DNA from: Anaerolineaceae bacterium
Lineage (GTDB): Bacteria > Chloroflexota > Anaerolineae > Aggregatilineales > Phototrophicaceae
NCBI GenBank assembly: GCA_020634135.1
Contig: JACKCG010000005.1
Span: forward strand, 62,001-126,000
Direction of reading: 5' to 3'
Length of the DNA: 64,000 nucleotides
Part shown: positions 61,075 to 64,000 of the stretch, in pieces
Numbering within the stretch: position 1 is the first letter of the stretch
Layout: each line of letters opens with the position of its first letter
Translations under genes and position numbers: made by a program
The notes under the pieces: generated by a model
Told to the model about the DNA's origin: nothing
The model's database searches: none
What the model saw: only the letters and a program-made list of their open reading frames with translations

Positions 61075-61827
61075 ATGACCGAATCCGTCCCGTTTGCATC
61101 CTGGCTGGAACGTGTCTGCCAGCGCCCCCTCCCCTCTAATCCCATCGTCCGCGTGCGTACCCTAGCGAAAGAATTGGCGGAGGGCGCGGCAGAAAACCAC
61201 TGGCGCATCTATCTTTACACCTTCCGGGGCGAACTCACCGCCGACCAGGAAGAACTCACTGCCTACCTGGAAAAACGCTGGTCAGGCAGCGCCCCCGGCT
61301 TCGACCTGCTGCTCACGAACCAGTATGTCACCCCCTATAGCGACGGTTCGGACACATTAGTGATTACCCGACAGGCATTCGACCTGCTGGAAACCGCTGA
61401 ACCGGCCAACATCTTCATCTCCTATAAACGCAGCGAAAGCAGTGCCTTCGCCCTGCTGGTACTGGCGCGGCTCAAGCAGGCCGGGCTGGAACCGTTCCTC
61501 GATCTGGCGCTCGTACCGGGTGAGGATTGGGAAAAAGCGTTACGGGAACGGATTCAACAGTATCAATACCTGGTGGCGCTCATTGGGCCGGAAACGCTGC
61601 GCTCCGAGGTCTGCCTGAAGGAAATCACCTGGGCGCTTGAATCCGGCCTGTGCATCATCCCGGTATGGCATAACGGCTTCACCTACCGCCCGCTTGAGTG
61701 GTCTATCCCGCCGGAGATAGACGCCGTGCTGCAAAACACGCACACCATCCGCGTGCTGGAAGAAAGCGCCCTGGCCTATAACAACGCCATCGTGGAACTG
61801 CTCAACCGCTTCGGCCTGACGCCATAG
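61075..61827 (+). CDS. TIR-domain protein with novel N-terminal region
   Basis: 250 residues, soluble. Residues 1-105 are an N-terminal domain that I do not recognise (helices around 20-40 and 55-70, strand RIYLYTF). Residues 111-245 are a TIR domain: ANIFISYKRSESSAFAL, FLDLALVPGEDWEKAL and CLKEITWAL with Glu183 at the catalytic position of TIR NADases. TIR proteins in bacteria are often NAD-cleaving defence effectors. Its neighbour, 42 bases upstream, is a Uma2 PD-(D/E)xK protein. Confidence 0.8.
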   Translation: MTESVPFASWLERVCQRPLPSNPIVRVRTLAKELAEGAAENHWRIYLYTFRGELTADQEELTAYLEKRWSGSAPGFDLLLTNQYVTPYSDGSDTLVITRQAFDLLETAEPANIFISYKRSESSAFALLVLARLKQAGLEPFLDLALVPGEDWEKALRERIQQYQYLVALIGPETLRSEVCLKEITWALESGLCIIPVWHNGFTYRPLEWSIPPEIDAVLQNTHTIRVLEESALAYNNAIVELLNRFGLTP

Positions 61828-61845
61828 GCTAAAAAAATCCCGTCT

Positions 61846-61874
61846 TTGTTTGCCTCCGCTCTCCACGCTATAAT
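61846..61874 (+). promoter_or_regulatory. Promoter of the membrane-protein/acyl-CoA carboxylase unit
   Basis: TTGTTT, a 17-base spacer and TATAAT. The -10 ends only 8 bases before the ATG of the next gene, so transcription would begin at or next to the start codon. Confidence 0.55.
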
Positions 61875-61882
61875 ACCCGGTA

Positions 61883-62329
61883 ATGATGGCAAACCAGGCA
61901 AATCATACCGTTACCCGGAACACTGCGCCCGGCTGTGGGCGCTGGCTGGCCGTTCTACCGCTGTTTCTGGCGGTTTTTCAGGTCAATGTGGCGCTGCGTG
62001 CCCTGCAAACACCCGGCGTAATCGCCGCGCAGATCGCCCTGCCCCTGCTGCTGGATGCACTTGCCAGCGGGTGGTGGGCTTTTTTTGCGCTGTGGATAAG
62101 CTGGCGGTTGCTGCGCGGCAGGCCGGGGGGCGGGCAGGTGATCGTCCTGTTCGCCGGGTTCACCCTGTATAGTGTCCTCCGGCTGGCGCTGTTCGCCCAG
62201 GCCGACTATGATCGGCATCGGCTGTCATTCCTGGTCATCGCTGCGTTGATGATCTGGGCAATCGTACTTATTGCTTTCCTGCTCACCAAGCCCATGCGCT
62301 TACAATCAGTCAGTGGAGATAACGTATAA
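61883..62329 (+). CDS. Small integral membrane protein of unknown function
   Basis: 148 residues, about four membrane helices (LAVLPLFLAVFQVNVALR, ALASGWWAFFALWISWRLL, VIVLFAGFTLYSVLRLALF, LVIAALMIWAIVLIAFLL). Family not recognised. Two adjacent ATG codons begin the frame with no ribosome-binding site. Its stop overlaps the first base of the carboxyltransferase start, so the two genes are coupled. Confidence 0.65.
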   Translation: MMANQANHTVTRNTAPGCGRWLAVLPLFLAVFQVNVALRALQTPGVIAAQIALPLLLDALASGWWAFFALWISWRLLRGRPGGGQVIVLFAGFTLYSVLRLALFAQADYDRHRLSFLVIAALMIWAIVLIAFLLTKPMRLQSVSGDNV

Positions 62330-63879
62330 TGGTGGCAAATCCTAAACTTGAAGAATTACGCAGTAAACGCGCTGAAAGTCAGGCGGGAGGGGGCGAAGCC
62401 CGCATCAAACGCCAGCACGAGTCGGGACGCAGCACCGCCCGCGAACGGCTGGACATCCTGCTTGATCCCGGCAGTTTCCGCGAGTTGGATGCCTTTGTCC
62501 GGCACCGTGAACATGACTTTAACATGGATAAAAACCGGCCAATGGGGGATAGTGTCGTCACCGGTTGGGGGACGATTGACGGACGGCTGGTGTACGTTTT
62601 TTCGCAGGATTTTACCGTCGTCGGCGGCACACTGAGCGAAGTTCACGCCCGGAAAATCGTCAAAATCATGGAAATGGCGATGAAAACCGGTGCGCCGGTC
62701 ATCGGGCTGAACGACAGCGGCGGCGCGCGCATCCAGGAAGGTGTAGACAGTCTGGGCGGCTATGCCGATATTTTCCTGCGCAACACGCTCGCCAGCGGCG
62801 TCGTCCCCCAGATCAGCGTCATCATGGGACCATGCGCGGGCGGCTCAGTTTATAGCCCGGCGCTCACCGACTTTATCCTGATGGTCAATAAAACCAGCTA
62901 TATGTTCATTACCGGGCCAGATGTCGTCAAGCAGGTCACGCACGAGGATGTCTCATTTGAAGACCTGGGCGGCGCGAGTGTCCACGCGGCTAAAAGCGGC
63001 GTCTGCCACATGGTCGGGGAGAACGAAACCGAGTCATTGATGCTGGTGCGCGAACTCCTGAGTTATCTGCCCCAGAACAACATGGAAGATGCGCCCTTCC
63101 TGGCGACCACCGATGACCCGCTGCGGGCAGATACCGAACTCGACACCCTCGTGCCGGACGAACCCAACAAACCCTACGACATGAAAGAAATCATCACCCG
63201 CATTGTGGATGATGGTCACTTCCTGGAGATTCAGGCCGAATATGCCGAAAACATCGTCGTCGGTTTTGCCCGTCTGGGTGGTCACAGCGTCGGTATTATC
63301 GGCAACCAACCGATGGTGCTGGCGGGCGTGCTGGATATCAAAGCCAGCGAAAAAGCGGCGCGTTTTATCCGCACCTGCGATTCGTTCAATATCCCCATTG
63401 TGACCTTTGTGGATGTGCCGGGCTACATGCCGGGGACGGATCAGGAACACAATGGCATCATCCGCTCCGGCGCGAAACTGCTGTTCGCCTACTGCGAAAC
63501 GACTGTCCCCAAACTGACTGTCACGACCCGCAAATCCTACGGCGGGGCGTACTGCGTCATGAGCAGTAAGCACATTCGCGGCGACCTCAACCTGGCATGG
63601 CCGACGGCGGAAATCGCGGTGATGGGGCCGGAAGGCGCGGTGGAGATTATTTTCCGGCGCGAACTGAAAGAAGCCGACGACCCGGCTGCCAAGAAGATCG
63701 AGTTGGCGGCGGATTACCGCAAGAAGTTCGCCAACCCGTATATTGCTGCTGAACGCGGTTTTGTGGACGACGTAATCGAACCGCGAGATACCCGTGCGCG
63801 GTTAATCAACGCCCTGGAAGCACTGCAAAACAAGCGCGACGAGAACCCGCCCCGTAAGCATGGCAACATACCGCTGTAG
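62329..63879 (+). CDS. pccB: Acyl-CoA carboxylase carboxyltransferase subunit (propionyl-CoA type)
   Basis: 516 residues. Transfers carboxyl from carboxybiotin to acyl-CoA. ARERLDILLDPGSF, the oxyanion regions GLNDSGGARIQEGVDSLGGYADIF and SVIMGPCAGGSVYSPALTDFILM, VTFVDVPGYMPGTDQEH and KSYGGAYCVMSSKHIRGD are typical of PccB/YqjD-type subunits. With mce and the mutase nearby, propionyl-CoA is the likely substrate (inference). It is followed by a biotin-carboxylase gene. Confidence 0.93.
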   Translation: MVANPKLEELRSKRAESQAGGGEARIKRQHESGRSTARERLDILLDPGSFRELDAFVRHREHDFNMDKNRPMGDSVVTGWGTIDGRLVYVFSQDFTVVGGTLSEVHARKIVKIMEMAMKTGAPVIGLNDSGGARIQEGVDSLGGYADIFLRNTLASGVVPQISVIMGPCAGGSVYSPALTDFILMVNKTSYMFITGPDVVKQVTHEDVSFEDLGGASVHAAKSGVCHMVGENETESLMLVRELLSYLPQNNMEDAPFLATTDDPLRADTELDTLVPDEPNKPYDMKEIITRIVDDGHFLEIQAEYAENIVVGFARLGGHSVGIIGNQPMVLAGVLDIKASEKAARFIRTCDSFNIPIVTFVDVPGYMPGTDQEHNGIIRSGAKLLFAYCETTVPKLTVTTRKSYGGAYCVMSSKHIRGDLNLAWPTAEIAVMGPEGAVEIIFRRELKEADDPAAKKIELAADYRKKFANPYIAAERGFVDDVIEPRDTRARLINALEALQNKRDENPPRKHGNIPL

Positions 63880-63899
63880 GGGCAGATGAGGACATAACG

Positions 63900-64000
63900 A
63901 TGCGTGAACAAACGAAAATCAACAAAGTGCTGATCGCCAACCGGGGTGAAATCGCCGTGCGTATTATCCGCGCCTGCCGCGACCTGGGCATCCCCACCGT
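63900..64000 (+). CDS. Biotin carboxylase subunit of acyl-CoA carboxylase (5' part only)
   Basis: Partial: the window ends after 33 codons. MREQTKINKVLIANRGEIAVR with IIRACRDLGIPTV matches the start of AccC/PccA-type biotin carboxylases (IANRGEIA...). GAGGA lies 8 bases before the ATG, and the gene is 20 bases after pccB, so it completes the carboxylase operon. Whether a biotin-carrier domain is fused cannot be seen. Confidence 0.85.
   Translation, partial: MREQTKINKVLIANRGEIAVRIIRACRDLGIPT

Overview
The window looks like chromosomal DNA of a Chloroflexota bacterium, probably Anaerolineae-like. This is an inference from gene style: mixed 50-60 % G+C, a short archaeal/eukaryotic-type ProRS, Thr-Pro-rich lipoproteins, DUF4388/Gtr-GTPase signalling genes, a split methylmalonyl-CoA mutase and Uma2-family genes. 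No rRNA or marker tree is available to prove it. No tRNA, rRNA, CRISPR array, insertion sequence or prophage was seen. Genes lie on both strands in short operons.

Layout. 0-6 kb: a DinB-like protein, a DtxR/MntR-type regulator, small membrane and lipoprotein genes, two enzymes and an orphan ABC solute-binding lipoprotein. 6-13 kb: proS, then an RNA-metabolism block with a tandem-NYN nuclease-like protein, rpsO and pnp (with an RGG tail). 13-19 kb: methyltransferase, ArnT/PMT-like glycosyltransferase, a receiver domain lacking its phospho-acceptor, an ArsA-family ATPase and an AarF/UbiB kinase. 19-26 kb: a sugar cluster (epimerase, GT8, UDP-sulfoquinovose synthase) and the TldE/TldD protease pair. 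26-32 kb: a complete branched-chain amino-acid-type ABC operon (livK-H-M-G-F) plus a 2-hydroxyacid dehydrogenase. 32-39 kb: a membrane TIR-SH3b protein, the grpE-dnaK-dnaJ-prmA chaperone block and a Ub/Mut7-C protein. 39-51 kb: a Pcp-methyltransferase fusion, uvrC and a signalling region with a class III cyclase, an operon of DUF4388 + Gtr GTPase + hydrolase + beta-helix protein, a DUF3048 lipoprotein, an inactivated trypsin-fold protein and a YbjN-like protein. 51-64 kb: propionate/methylmalonyl-CoA metabolism (epimerase, acyl-CoA dehydrogenase, mutase large subunit, carboxyltransferase and the start of a biotin carboxylase), interspersed with Uma2, CYTH and TIR proteins.

The most coherent metabolic theme is acyl-CoA breakdown feeding propionyl-CoA to succinyl-CoA: carboxylase, epimerase and mutase all occur within 12 kb. 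Together with a liv transporter this fits oxidation of branched-chain amino acids or short fatty acids. The best candidates for undescribed biology are the TIR-transmembrane-SH3b protein, the Uma2-TIR pair, the DUF4388/GTPase operon with the nearby dead-protease/zinc-ribbon protein, the tandem-NYN protein next to pnp, and the Pcp-methyltransferase fusion. Several intergenic hairpins and a recurrent TGCTATAAT promoter element are also recorded.

Where a start differs from the longest reading frame, the reason (Shine-Dalgarno spacing, family length, signal peptide) is given in the entry.
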